A stretch of 33,172 nucleotides of DNA from Bacteroidales bacterium (GCA_012837935.1 DUQG01000029.1:1-33172), one strand, 5' to 3'. Counted from the first letter of the stretch, positions 7,966 to 15,603 are shown. The notes: generated by a model not told the origin, from the sequence alone. A program made the numbers and translations.

Positions 7966-9039
7966 ATGAAACGAGTCATTTTTAGTACTATCCTGTTTTT
8001 ATCCTCTTTTCTGATGTTTGCCCAACTCAGCGTGGTGGGAAAGCATCGGCAGATTGTGGACGCAGTAGGGATTGATAGGATCTTGGTTTTTAACAGAATA
8101 GATAACAGTTCGATAAATGATGCTACTGAAATTCATTTCAAAGCGGCAAGTTCCGGAACTTATGTGGAGTGGTTTGAGTTTTCAGACGGCGTTTCCAAAA
8201 GACTGACTAATGTAAATGCAATTTCAAACAGAGAAACGTACATCGAACCTAAAGCCAATACTGGATACACGATTGTAGCCGACGGACAAAAAACGACTGT
8301 TTGGGTGGTGGATTTAAGTAAGCTTTCCAATAAAAACAAGATTTTTTACCAAAATTTAAACGGTGAAATAATTGACTATAAAGAAAGTGTAACACAAACT
8401 GCTCAAATAAACTCACCCGATAAAATAGTACAAAACGATATTTACGCACAAGAAAATCCCGAAGAAGAAATTTCTTGTAAAATAACCACAGAAACTACTG
8501 CTCGTGAGGCTTTGAATGAAAACCAACGTCCCGATGCAAAAACAATTGACGGCTCAGCACCGCTTGAAATCCGTTTTTTCAGCAATCCGCAAGGCGATGT
8601 GAGAAACTATTTTTGGGAAATTTTCAAAGAGGGTACATTAATATTAACACGCACCGAACGAGACCACCAATATACTTTTACGGAATCCGGAAAATACAAA
8701 GTTCGCCTCACGGTTAGCAATGAAACGCAAACAGCTTCCGATTCCATCGATGTCATACTTTCCGAATCGCAAATTATGGTGCCAAGCATCTTTACACCCA
8801 ATGGCGACGGCTTTAATGATGAATTTCGGGTGGCTTATACTTCCATAGCCGAGTTTCAGGCTACGGTAGTAAATCGTTGGGGTAGAGTGGTGTACAGTTG
8901 GACAAACCCACAAACCGGATGGGATGGAAATATCAACGGAAAGCCGGCTGCCGAAGGAACTTATTTCTATATAATCAAAGCCAAAGGTGCCGATGGAAAA
9001 CCCTATAAGTTGAAAGGACATATAAATTTATTAAGGTGA
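7966..9039 (+). CDS. T9SS type B sorted surface protein with PKD-like domain
   Basis: The 357-residue protein has a signal peptide (1 to about 19, FLSSFLMFAQ). The N-terminal region of about 150 residues is not recognised. A PKD-like beta-sandwich follows around 195-265 (FFSNPQGDVRNYFWEIF, YTFTESGKYKVRLTVSN). The C-terminal 86 residues (272-357) form a type B sorting domain of the gliding-motility family. It starts VPSIFTPNGDGFNDEF, contains VVNRWGRVVY, GWDG and AAEGTYFYIIKA, and ends KGHINLLR. Such proteins cross the inner membrane by Sec and the outer membrane by the T9SS, then stay on the surface or are released. The gene stands alone, with its own -7 box and a strong terminator. Confidence 0.88.
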   Translation: MKRVIFSTILFLSSFLMFAQLSVVGKHRQIVDAVGIDRILVFNRIDNSSINDATEIHFKAASSGTYVEWFEFSDGVSKRLTNVNAISNRETYIEPKANTGYTIVADGQKTTVWVVDLSKLSNKNKIFYQNLNGEIIDYKESVTQTAQINSPDKIVQNDIYAQENPEEEISCKITTETTAREALNENQRPDAKTIDGSAPLEIRFFSNPQGDVRNYFWEIFKEGTLILTRTERDHQYTFTESGKYKVRLTVSNETQTASDSIDVILSESQIMVPSIFTPNGDGFNDEFRVAYTSIAEFQATVVNRWGRVVYSWTNPQTGWDGNINGKPAAEGTYFYIIKAKGADGKPYKLKGHINLLR

Positions 9040-9072
9040 TTTTTTAGAATTAAATGCCTGAAAATAAAGAAG

Positions 9073-9108
9073 AAAACGTTATTTTTGAAAAAAAGTAACG
9101 TTTTTTTT
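9073..9108 (+). terminator. Rho-independent terminator after the T9SS cargo gene
   Basis: AAAACGTTA at 9073-9081 pairs with TAACGTTTT at 9096-9104, and T residues continue to 9108. It lies 33 bases after the stop codon at 9039 and 52 bases before the sigma factor start, so it separates two transcription units. Confidence 0.75.
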
Positions 9109-9159
9109 CGACTTTTGTCTATCTGAAATCGTATAATAGATAAAGCAACTAAAAGTATA

Positions 9160-9723
9160 ATGACGCAAAAAGAATTATTAGATATCATAGATGAGTGTTT
9201 GACCGGGAATACAGGCAAGTTCCGATTGATTGTAAAGGCTTATCAAAAAATGCTTTATGCTTTGTCGTTTCGATTGCTTTGTGATGAAGAAGAGGCAAAA
9301 GATATTTGTCAGGAAACTTTTATTAAGCTATGGGAAAATCTAAAATCGTACAATCCGAAATATAATATGAGCACGTGGCTTTACCGAATTTGCTCAAATT
9401 TGTGTTTGGATAGAATGAAAAAAACTCAAAAAAGTGTAAGTGTTGAAACTCTAAGTGTAAAAATAAAAGAAATTTCAGATGAAAATAGTCAGCTAAAAGT
9501 TTTGGAAAATGAAGATGTTATTCTATTGATTGAGGGTTTAAGTTCAAAACTTACACCAAAGCAAAAATTGGTCTTTACACTTCACTATTTCGATGATTTG
9601 ACTACTGCAGAAATATCAGAAATAACCGGACTTTCTGCAAATAAAATCAAAAGCAATATCTATTTGGCGAGAAAAAAAATGATAGAAATGATTAATAAAA
9701 TAGAAAATTATGAAAGAAGATAA
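9160..9723 (+). CDS. ECF-type RNA polymerase sigma factor
   Basis: The 187-residue protein has the two-domain layout of extracytoplasmic-function sigma factors. Region 2 is at about 20-90, with YALSFRLLCDEEEAKDICQE and FIKLWENLKSYNPKYNMSTW followed by LYRICSNLCLDRMKK. Region 4 is at about 130-180, with LTPKQKLVFTLHYFDDLTTA and a helix-turn-helix EISEITGLSANKIKSNIYLA. It directs core polymerase to a stress or envelope regulon. Its 3' end overlaps the next gene by 14 bases, the usual arrangement for a sigma/anti-sigma pair. No housekeeping -7 box was found in front, so autoregulation is possible but unproven. Confidence 0.9.
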   Translation: MTQKELLDIIDECLTGNTGKFRLIVKAYQKMLYALSFRLLCDEEEAKDICQETFIKLWENLKSYNPKYNMSTWLYRICSNLCLDRMKKTQKSVSVETLSVKIKEISDENSQLKVLENEDVILLIEGLSSKLTPKQKLVFTLHYFDDLTTAEISEITGLSANKIKSNIYLARKKMIEMINKIENYERR

Positions 9724-10123
9724 TATCAAATTGGATAAGATTTTGAAACAATTGAAAAAAAATGTTCCCAAAATAGAAAATGAGGAAGAAATTGCTGATG
9801 CAATAATTTTTCAATTGGAAAGAAAAAAGAAACCACAAAAATATCATTTTTGGAAAATAATGATTAACACCGCAGCTATATTTCTTTTGATTTTAGTGTT
9901 GAATGAAGTTTTTTATTTTCGCTCAAAATCAACTGAATTTAAGACAATTCCCAATCTGCAATCCTATTATAAAAATTCAAATTGCAGTGAATATGAGACC
10001 GCAAAATCAAGTTCCGTTTTTGAAGAATTTGGTTGTGTGAATGCTCAAAGCAGGCTAAGAAAAGAACGTATAACTCAAATAATTGAAACTTATGAAACCG
10101 ACACGATTAAAAAAAATCATTAA
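9710..10123 (+). CDS. Probable single-pass membrane anti-sigma factor
   Basis: The 137-residue protein has a charged, Lys/Glu-rich N-terminal segment (1-46), one transmembrane helix (about 48-70, FWKIMINTAAIFLLILVLNE) and a C-terminal extracytoplasmic region of about 67 residues with two cysteines. Overlap with the ECF sigma gene and this topology support an anti-sigma role, with the cytoplasmic part binding sigma. There is no recognisable zinc-binding ZAS motif. The last ten codons and the stop (10091-10123) lie inside the left arm of a repeat element that occurs elsewhere in the window without any gene. The C-terminus may therefore have been replaced or set by the element. The function is inferred from context. 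Confidence 0.7.
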   Translation: MKEDNIKLDKILKQLKKNVPKIENEEEIADAIIFQLERKKKPQKYHFWKIMINTAAIFLLILVLNEVFYFRSKSTEFKTIPNLQSYYKNSNCSEYETAKSSSVFEEFGCVNAQSRLRKERITQIIETYETDTIKKNH

Positions 10124-10164
10124 ACACACAAAGTAATGATTATTTTAATCGTCAAAGGTTCCAT
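10092..10164 (+). repeat. 73-bp imperfect palindrome, copy 1 of 2 (leader element or MITE-like)
   Basis: The element starts ATGAAACC and ends GGTTCCAT. The outer arms pair over 8 positions with one A-C mismatch. Inside, 10103-10122 pairs with 10134-10152 except for a small A-rich internal loop, leaving an 11-nt apical loop (10123-10133). A second copy at 32065-32136 has the same plan. Its equivalent of pair C10104-G10151 is T-A, a compensatory difference. The element ends 28 bases before the lipoprotein start at 10193. It may be a structured mRNA leader, an operator, or a non-autonomous mobile repeat. Confidence 0.75.
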
Positions 10165-10192
10165 TTGACAACTAAAAATAAAAAATAAACAG

Positions 10193-11320
10193 ATGAAAAC
10201 AATTAAAAATATATTGATAGGTGGTTTCGTAGCACTTTGTTTGGCGTCTTGTGATAATAATAAAGTGCTTGAATATAAAACAGTTATAAACGAGAATGGG
10301 GAAATATACCAAGAGGTTGCAATCCAATTAGATAGTATACCTAAATTGAAGCGTGGCGATACATTAACCAGTATAGCAGGTTTGAAAGTAGATAGTCTTT
10401 GGAAAATATCTTCAAAACATTCAGACGAACCGACTGAATACAAAGACTTCTCTTGTGATAATTTGGTGGCTTTATTCAATGAGGCAGATTGGGATAGTAT
10501 CTGTTATTTTAAGAGAGATTATGCGGATATTTCCGATTATCAGCAAAATAGTATTCAGGCTCAGCAATTTCCACATGTGAAGGTAGAAATGAAGTTCAAT
10601 AAAAAGTTTAAATGGTTCTATACGAGTTATGAATATGGCGAAACATATAGCTTAGATACTACTTTTGTGCAAGTCCCTATTGACAAATATTTTACCGAAG
10701 CGGAAAGTCGATTTTGGTTTACAGGAAACTTGGATTTGCTTGTGGGGTTAAACGGCATTGAGATACAAAAACTGACTGATAAAATATCAGACAAAGCAAA
10801 TGTCTGGTTAGCAGATAATTACATTGAGGGTGTTTTTTATGTGATGCTTTCCGAGTGGGATGAAATAAAAAATACTGTGTCAATTAATAAAAATACATTA
10901 AGTCAAGAAAAAGATAGTTTGTTGCTGTCAGTGAAAAATAATCCACAAAGTGAGTGGTGGACAACAGATGTTGGTGCGTATTTGGATAAAAAATACAATT
11001 CAAAATCTTTTTCAAAGTTCATGGATGAAAATAAAGAAATAGATAAATTTAATGAGTTTTTTTCTGCTTATTATTTAGTTGATTTTATAGATGATAAGTT
11101 AAAATGCGACTTGCAAATCCCCGGAAAAATAATTAAATCGTCCAATGTTTTTCAAACATCCGACAATCAAGTTAATTACCGAATATCTCATTACAGAATG
11201 CTAAAAGAACCTTATAAAATCAACGTAACATCTTATAAATTGAATGTTTGGATTAGTTTATTTACATTGTTGATAGTTGCTGCTGCTTTTGCTTTTCTTT
11301 TGTCTCGAAAAAAGAGATAG
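10193..11320 (+). CDS. Lipoprotein of unknown function with a C-terminal transmembrane helix
   Basis: The 375-residue protein has a lipoprotein signal ending in lipobox LASC (C20). A long unrecognised middle region is rich in aromatic and acidic residues. A C-terminal hydrophobic helix (about 348-370, LNVWISLFTLLIVAAAFAFL) is followed by the basic tail SRKKR. If both ends are used, the protein would be lipid-anchored at the N-terminus and inserted in the inner membrane at the C-terminus, with the tail in the cytoplasm. It follows the sigma/anti-sigma pair by 69 bases, with the palindromic element between. It may therefore belong to the same regulon or operon. I do not recognise the family. 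Two terminators follow. Confidence 0.75.
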   Translation: MKTIKNILIGGFVALCLASCDNNKVLEYKTVINENGEIYQEVAIQLDSIPKLKRGDTLTSIAGLKVDSLWKISSKHSDEPTEYKDFSCDNLVALFNEADWDSICYFKRDYADISDYQQNSIQAQQFPHVKVEMKFNKKFKWFYTSYEYGETYSLDTTFVQVPIDKYFTEAESRFWFTGNLDLLVGLNGIEIQKLTDKISDKANVWLADNYIEGVFYVMLSEWDEIKNTVSINKNTLSQEKDSLLLSVKNNPQSEWWTTDVGAYLDKKYNSKSFSKFMDENKEIDKFNEFFSAYYLVDFIDDKLKCDLQIPGKIIKSSNVFQTSDNQVNYRISHYRMLKEPYKINVTSYKLNVWISLFTLLIVAAAFAFLLSRKKR

Positions 11321-11327
11321 TTATTTC

Positions 11328-11362
11328 AAACGTCGTTTTCTCATCAAAATGACGTTTTTATT
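11328..11362 (+). terminator. Terminator after the lipoprotein gene
   Basis: AAACGTCGTTTT pairs with AAAATGACGTTT (one G-T pair) across a 6-nt loop and is followed by a T-rich run. It begins 8 bases after the stop codon. Confidence 0.7.
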
Positions 11363-11365
11363 TTT

Positions 11366-11412
11366 TAAAAAGCTCTGTTTTGAAATCTTTCCAAGAAAAA
11401 ACAGAGCTTTTT
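11366..11412. terminator. Second, bidirectional terminator hairpin
   Basis: AAAAAGCTCTGTTTT pairs perfectly with AAAACAGAGCTTTTT, leaving a T-run on either strand. Together with the hairpin just before it, it isolates the lipoprotein gene from the ACT-paaK-aminotransferase genes. Confidence 0.75.
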
Positions 11413-11426
11413 GCCGTAAAATTTCT

Positions 11427-11434
11427 AACTTTGC
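11427..11434 (+). promoter_or_regulatory. -7 box for the ACT-paaK-aminotransferase genes
   Basis: TAACTTTG, an exact TAnnTTTG match, lies 44 bases before the ATG at 11479 and directly after the terminator. The -33 region overlaps the terminator's 3' arm and has no clear TTTG. Confidence 0.5.
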
Positions 11435-11478
11435 ACAAATTACTTTTTCAAAATTAACCCTAATACCCAAAAGTAACT

Positions 11479-11901
11479 ATGACAATTCGCCAATTATCTA
11501 TTTTTATGGAAAATAAGCCCGGCATCCTGAATGAAATGCTTGCTGTTCTGGCTGACAACAATATTAATATTGCATCGCTGACGGTGGCAGATACCGATGA
11601 ATATGGCATTGTAAGGCTACTTGTATCTGACCCGGAAATGGCTCAGGAAAAACTTCGTGAAAAGCAATTTACCGTTCGCATTCACGATGTGCTTTCCCTT
11701 GAAATGGACCCGCAGCCCGGTTCTATGTATAAGATTATGCGCCAATTTGCTGAGGCTGGCATTAGCATGGAATATGTCTATGCGTTCAGCTACGGCAGTA
11801 AATCCATTGTGGTTTTCCGTACCAATAACCGCGAAAAAGCAATAGAAGTTATTAAAGAAAATAAATTTAAATCCGTTACGGAAGAAGACTTGAGATATTA
11901 G
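11479..11901 (+). CDS. Two-ACT-domain protein associated with phenylacetate-CoA ligase
   Basis: The 140-residue protein consists of two ACT domains: about 3-68 (RQLSIFMENKPGILNEMLAV, NNINIASLTVADT) and 71-136 (GSMYKIMRQFAEAGISMEYV). ACT domains bind amino acids and usually regulate enzymes. Proteins of this form are commonly encoded directly next to paaK in Bacteroidales, as here, with 71 bases between. A sensing role for an aromatic amino acid is inferred, not shown. The conserved NKPG turn at the domain start supports ligand binding. It has its own -7 box and follows two terminators. Confidence 0.88.
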   Translation: MTIRQLSIFMENKPGILNEMLAVLADNNINIASLTVADTDEYGIVRLLVSDPEMAQEKLREKQFTVRIHDVLSLEMDPQPGSMYKIMRQFAEAGISMEYVYAFSYGSKSIVVFRTNNREKAIEVIKENKFKSVTEEDLRY

Positions 11902-11921
11902 TGTGTAGTATGGAAAATAAA

Positions 11922-11966
11922 TGAACGAATAAACAACTAAACATCCAACATCACACATCCAACAAT
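11922..11966. repeat. Repeated-word stretch between the ACT gene and paaK
   Basis: The short gap is made of words like GAACGAATAAACAACTAAAC and ATCCAACATCACACATCCAA, the same family as the CCGAACAAC words elsewhere but further diverged. Confidence 0.45.
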
Positions 11967-11972
11967 AAAAAT

Positions 11973-13268
11973 ATGATTTGGAATAAAGATATTGAGTGCA
12001 TGTCCCGCGATAATATGCGGAAATTGCAAAGTGAAAGATTACGCGAACTCGTACAGCGTGTATATAATAACGTCTTTTTTTACCGAAAAAGAATGGATGA
12101 AGCAGGCGTAAAACCTTCTCATATTAAGTCGATTGACGATATAGTAAAGCTTCCTTTTATGTACAAGCAAGATTTGAGGGATAATTATCCTTTCGGACTT
12201 TTTGCTGTGCCGATGAAGGAAATTGTGCGTGTACATGCTTCGAGCGGAACGACCGGAAAACCGACCACCGTAGGTTACACGCGAAATGACCTGAAAATTT
12301 GGAAAGAAGCTGTGGCACGCTGTTTTACCATGAGCGGAATTGGTGTGGAAGATACGATACAGGTGGCTTATGGTTATGGACTTTTCACGGGTGGATTGGG
12401 TGTACATTACGGAGCAGAAGAAGTTGGCGCGAGCGTAATTCCCATTTCAGGTGGAAATACTCGTCGGCAATTGCAGTTGATGACCGATTATAACGTAACG
12501 GCTTTGGCTTGTACACCGTCTTATGCGTTGCATTTGGCGGATGCAATGGCAGAAAGCGGTATCGACTTGGATAAATTAAAATTGAAAAAAGGATTTTTTG
12601 GAGCAGAGCCGTGGACTGAAAATATGCGTTTGGAATTGGAACGAAAATGGGGAATTCAAGCTTATGATATTTATGGATTAAGCGAAGTAATGGGACCCGG
12701 CGTTTCCAATGATTGTATGTTCCATAGCGGATTACACGTGAACGAAGACCATTTCTTTCCTGAAATTATTGACCCTGTTACTAAAGAGCCGCTTCCCGAA
12801 GGTGAGGAAGGCGAACTAGTTTTCACTACATTGACCAAAGAAGGTATTCCGATGATTCGTTATAACACACGAGACCTTTCCATGCTGAATTATGAGAAAT
12901 GTGAGTGCGGTCGTACGCTTGTGCGCATGAAGAAAATCACCGGACGTAGCGACGATATGCTTATTATTCGCGGTGTAAACTTATTCCCATCGCAAATCGA
13001 GCACGTGCTGTTAGAACTTTGCGAAACATCGGCTCACTATATGCTTTATGTGGACAGACAAAATAATTTGGATACGTTGGAACTGCAAGTTGAAATGGAT
13101 GAAACCAAATTGACTGACACCATTAAAGACCTGCAAAATCTCTCAAAACGTATTCAACATGCACTAAACAGCGCCATTGGGCTAAGCGTGAAAGTTACTC
13201 TGGTAGAACCGAAATCAATACCACGAAGTGAAGGAAAAGCAATCAGAGTAGTCGATAGAAGAAAATAG
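11973..13268 (+). CDS. paaK: Phenylacetate-CoA ligase
   Basis: This 431-residue adenylate-forming enzyme activates phenylacetate, or a related aryl acid, with ATP to the CoA thioester. The AMP-binding loop SSGTTGKPT is at about 90-98. YDIYGLSEVMGPGVS corresponds to the A5 motif, and TKEGIPMIRYNTRDLS and GRSDDMLIIRGVNLFPSQIE to motifs A7-A8. The C-terminal GKAIRVVDRRK carries the catalytic lysine. Length fits the PaaK family. No ring-oxidation (paaABCDE) genes are present, so the aerobic degradation route is unlikely here. With the ACT protein and the aminotransferase it probably serves anaerobic interconversion of aryl acids and aromatic amino acids. Indolepyruvate oxidoreductase genes, the usual partners, are not in the window. 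Confidence 0.92.
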   Translation: MIWNKDIECMSRDNMRKLQSERLRELVQRVYNNVFFYRKRMDEAGVKPSHIKSIDDIVKLPFMYKQDLRDNYPFGLFAVPMKEIVRVHASSGTTGKPTTVGYTRNDLKIWKEAVARCFTMSGIGVEDTIQVAYGYGLFTGGLGVHYGAEEVGASVIPISGGNTRRQLQLMTDYNVTALACTPSYALHLADAMAESGIDLDKLKLKKGFFGAEPWTENMRLELERKWGIQAYDIYGLSEVMGPGVSNDCMFHSGLHVNEDHFFPEIIDPVTKEPLPEGEEGELVFTTLTKEGIPMIRYNTRDLSMLNYEKCECGRTLVRMKKITGRSDDMLIIRGVNLFPSQIEHVLLELCETSAHYMLYVDRQNNLDTLELQVEMDETKLTDTIKDLQNLSKRIQHALNSAIGLSVKVTLVEPKSIPRSEGKAIRVVDRRK

Positions 13269-13277
13269 TTTTTAAAT

Positions 13278-13376
13278 GTTCGGACGTTTATAGGTTCGGA
13301 TGTTTGGATGTTTTCACGCAAAAGCAATCTTATAAACGACCGAACTTATAAACAACCGAACAACTAAACAAATAAA
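13278..13376. repeat. Inverted pair of CCGAAC/CTTATAAAC word arrays
   Basis: The left half reads GTTCGGACGTTTATAGGTTC and GGATGTTTGGATG. The right half reads CTTATAAACGACCGAAC, CTTATAAACAACCGAAC and AACTAAACAAAT, which is the opposite orientation of the same words. GTTTATAGGTTCGG pairs with CCGAACTTATAAAC with one G-T pair, so a hairpin about 60 bases wide can form. It lies between paaK and the aminotransferase gene, which are otherwise in operon order. Confidence 0.6.
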
Positions 13377-13377
13377 T

Positions 13378-14670
13378 ATGATAAATAAAGGTCTCGTTGA
13401 CAATCTTTTTTCCCAATTTGGGACAGATGATATAAATCAATTATCTATTCGTCAGGTAGGTAAACTAGTGGCTCAGATAGAGCAGGAGAGTGGTGTGGAA
13501 TTTATTCATATGGAAATGGGGGTTCCGGGACTTCCTGCATCGCAAATTGGCATTGAAGGAGAAAAAGAGGCTCTTGATAAAGGTCTGGCATCCATTTATC
13601 CAAATATTGAAGGTGTTCCGTTTGCGAAAGAGGAAATCGCTCGTTTTGTTCGCTCGTTTATTGGAATTGAGATGAAAGCCGAATACTGCATTCCCACAGT
13701 GGGCGGAATGCAGGGAAGTTTTGCTGCGCTTTTGGCGTGTGCAAGAACAAATCCCGATAAACCTTACACACTCTTTATCGACCCGGGTTTTCCTGTTCAA
13801 AAGTCGCAACTACAACTGTTAGGACTGCCGTATAAATCTTTTGATTTCTTGAATTATCGTGGTGAAAAACTGCGTGAAAAATTAGAAGAATTTCTGAAAG
13901 AAGGAAATATCTGTTCCATTTGTTACTCGTCGCCAAATAATCCTACATGGTGTTGTTTTTCAGAAGGTGAATTGAAAGCCATCGGCGAGTTAGCCAATAA
14001 ATACGATGTGATTGTGATTGAAGATTTGGCTTACTTCGGAATGGATTTTAGGGAGCATTACGGCGTACCTTGTCAGTCGCCTTATCAACCTTCCGTATCA
14101 AAATACACCGACAACTTTATCCTGATACTTTCTGCATCTAAGATTTTCAGCTATGCCGGACAGCGAATAGCTATGCTTGTGTTTAGCGATAAGACCTATT
14201 CGCATCCATATCCAAACTTGAGAAATTATTTTCCATCGGAAACTTTGGGACGTTTTATTCCATACGGTGTGCTTTATGCTACAACTGCAGGAACTTCACA
14301 CTCAGCTCAATACGCACTTGCATCAATGCTGAAAGCAGTTAATGATGGAAAACTCGACTTCGTGAAAGAGCTGCACCATTACGGTGAAAAAGCCAAACGG
14401 ATGAAAGAAATTTTCTTAAAACACGGATTTTACATTGTTTACGAAGATTATGAGCGTGAATTGGCGGATGGTTTTTACTTTACCATTGCTTATCCCGGCA
14501 TGACAAGCGGTGAACTGATGAAAAAATTCTTGTACTTTGGTATCAGTGCCATTTCGCTTGCCATTACCGGCAGTGAAAATCAAAATGGACTTCGTGCCTG
14601 CGTATCTTTTGTGCGTATGGACCAAATGGAAGAATTGGATAGAAGGTTGGCTGAGTTTGTGGCAAATTAA
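13378..14670 (+). CDS. PLP-dependent aminotransferase (fold type I, class I/II)
   Basis: The 430-residue cytoplasmic enzyme has the class I/II signature positions. These are a glycine-containing phosphate-binding turn VGGMQGSF near 108-115, SSPNNPT at 184-190, the ring-binding aspartate D216 (VIVIEDLAYF), the Schiff-base lysine K255 in LSASKIFSYAGQRIAM, and R263 contacting phosphate. The C-terminal region holds NQNGLRACVSF. The gene follows paaK by 109 bases of repeat DNA and probably belongs to the same transcript. Context suggests an aromatic amino acid substrate; sequence alone does not fix this. A terminator follows. Confidence 0.88.
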   Translation: MINKGLVDNLFSQFGTDDINQLSIRQVGKLVAQIEQESGVEFIHMEMGVPGLPASQIGIEGEKEALDKGLASIYPNIEGVPFAKEEIARFVRSFIGIEMKAEYCIPTVGGMQGSFAALLACARTNPDKPYTLFIDPGFPVQKSQLQLLGLPYKSFDFLNYRGEKLREKLEEFLKEGNICSICYSSPNNPTWCCFSEGELKAIGELANKYDVIVIEDLAYFGMDFREHYGVPCQSPYQPSVSKYTDNFILILSASKIFSYAGQRIAMLVFSDKTYSHPYPNLRNYFPSETLGRFIPYGVLYATTAGTSHSAQYALASMLKAVNDGKLDFVKELHHYGEKAKRMKEIFLKHGFYIVYEDYERELADGFYFTIAYPGMTSGELMKKFLYFGISAISLAITGSENQNGLRACVSFVRMDQMEELDRRLAEFVAN

Positions 14671-14693
14671 ACCATCTTTTTTTGATATTTTTA

Positions 14694-14739
14694 AAGTAAC
14701 ATTGTCAAAGTTTTAAGCGATGATAATGTTGCTTTTTTA
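14694..14739 (+). terminator. Terminator after the aminotransferase gene
   Basis: AAGTAACATTGTC pairs with GATAATGTTGCTT (one G-T pair and one mismatch) and is followed by TTTTTT. It starts 24 bases after the stop codon. Confidence 0.7.
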
Positions 14740-14820
14740 TAATCGTCCATCTCTTTGGAATTTTTACTATTAAGGACATATTTTGCAAGAACAGATAAAA
14801 TTTGTTATTTTATCTCATAC

Positions 14821-15603
14821 TTACTCCCCATACAAGAAATTGTAAATAAGACAAGTGCTTAGTCTTTCGATATATAATTTTTCATTATTTGATAATTGTG
14901 TTTTAGCTTCATCAAGTTGAGGTATTAATTCTTTAAGTTTGTCATCACTTTCTTTTTTAGTTATTTGTTTATTAAACTGCATTTTTAATGGTTTGTTCGC
15001 TTCATAGGCAATAGAAACTGCTTTTTGCATAGCTGTTGATAGAGTATCAGTCCTTTTTTCTGGACTTAAATCTATTATCCAAAACTTATATTTTGGAAGT
15101 TCAATGTTGCTTTCTTTTGATGAAGAAGAATGATAATATACTTCTCCTATGTTTTTTGTGCGTATAAAACCATCAAAATAAACCATTGTGTTTTCAGGCA
15201 TATTTTTAACTGTATTGTAAATGTAGTCCGTGCTAATATTATGGTTGTCTATTAGATGAGTACAATTAAATTCTAAGTTATGATTGTCTCTTGATATGCT
15301 GTATATTTTAAAACTCAATGCTGTGTTGTCTCCGATACTTTCACTTTTAATATCGTTTATTACGCCTTGCCAATTAATAAATAAACCAACAGAATCAACA
15401 TAGTCAAATAAGTCTTTTTCGAACTGCATAAAAAACTCATCCTTTTGAATGTCGTTTTTTTGCTGTTTCATTATATGTTCTTTGTAGTTCAGAAATTCAA
15501 AAAAGTCTTGTTGTTGTGTTGTTTTGTCATCCTGACTCTTTATGTTGCAACTTACAAAAAAAAGTGTAATTGATATGAGAATTATAAAGAATATTTTTTT
15601 CAT
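14821..15603 (-). CDS. Lipoprotein of unknown function
   Basis: The frame is open from 15633, but the start at 15603 is preferred. It gives MKKIFFIILISITLFFVSCN, a clean lipoprotein signal with lipobox FVSC (cysteine at residue 19). The mature protein has about 240 residues, with many Lys, Asp and Asn and no recognised domain. A central stretch (NTALSFKIYSISRDNHNLEF, TMVYFDGFIRTK) looks like beta strands, and the C-terminal third is predicted helical. Nothing nearby explains its role: it is monocistronic and convergent with the aminotransferase gene. I do not recognise it. Confidence 0.75.
   Translation of the reverse strand: MKKIFFIILISITLFFVSCNIKSQDDKTTQQQDFFEFLNYKEHIMKQQKNDIQKDEFFMQFEKDLFDYVDSVGLFINWQGVINDIKSESIGDNTALSFKIYSISRDNHNLEFNCTHLIDNHNISTDYIYNTVKNMPENTMVYFDGFIRTKNIGEVYYHSSSSKESNIELPKYKFWIIDLSPEKRTDTLSTAMQKAVSIAYEANKPLKMQFNKQITKKESDDKLKELIPQLDEAKTQLSNNEKLYIERLSTCLIYNFLYGE

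Noticed and set aside
11277-11516. A 79-codon open frame across the lipoprotein gene end and the ACT gene start
   Set aside because: It runs through two terminators and a promoter and overlaps both real genes.
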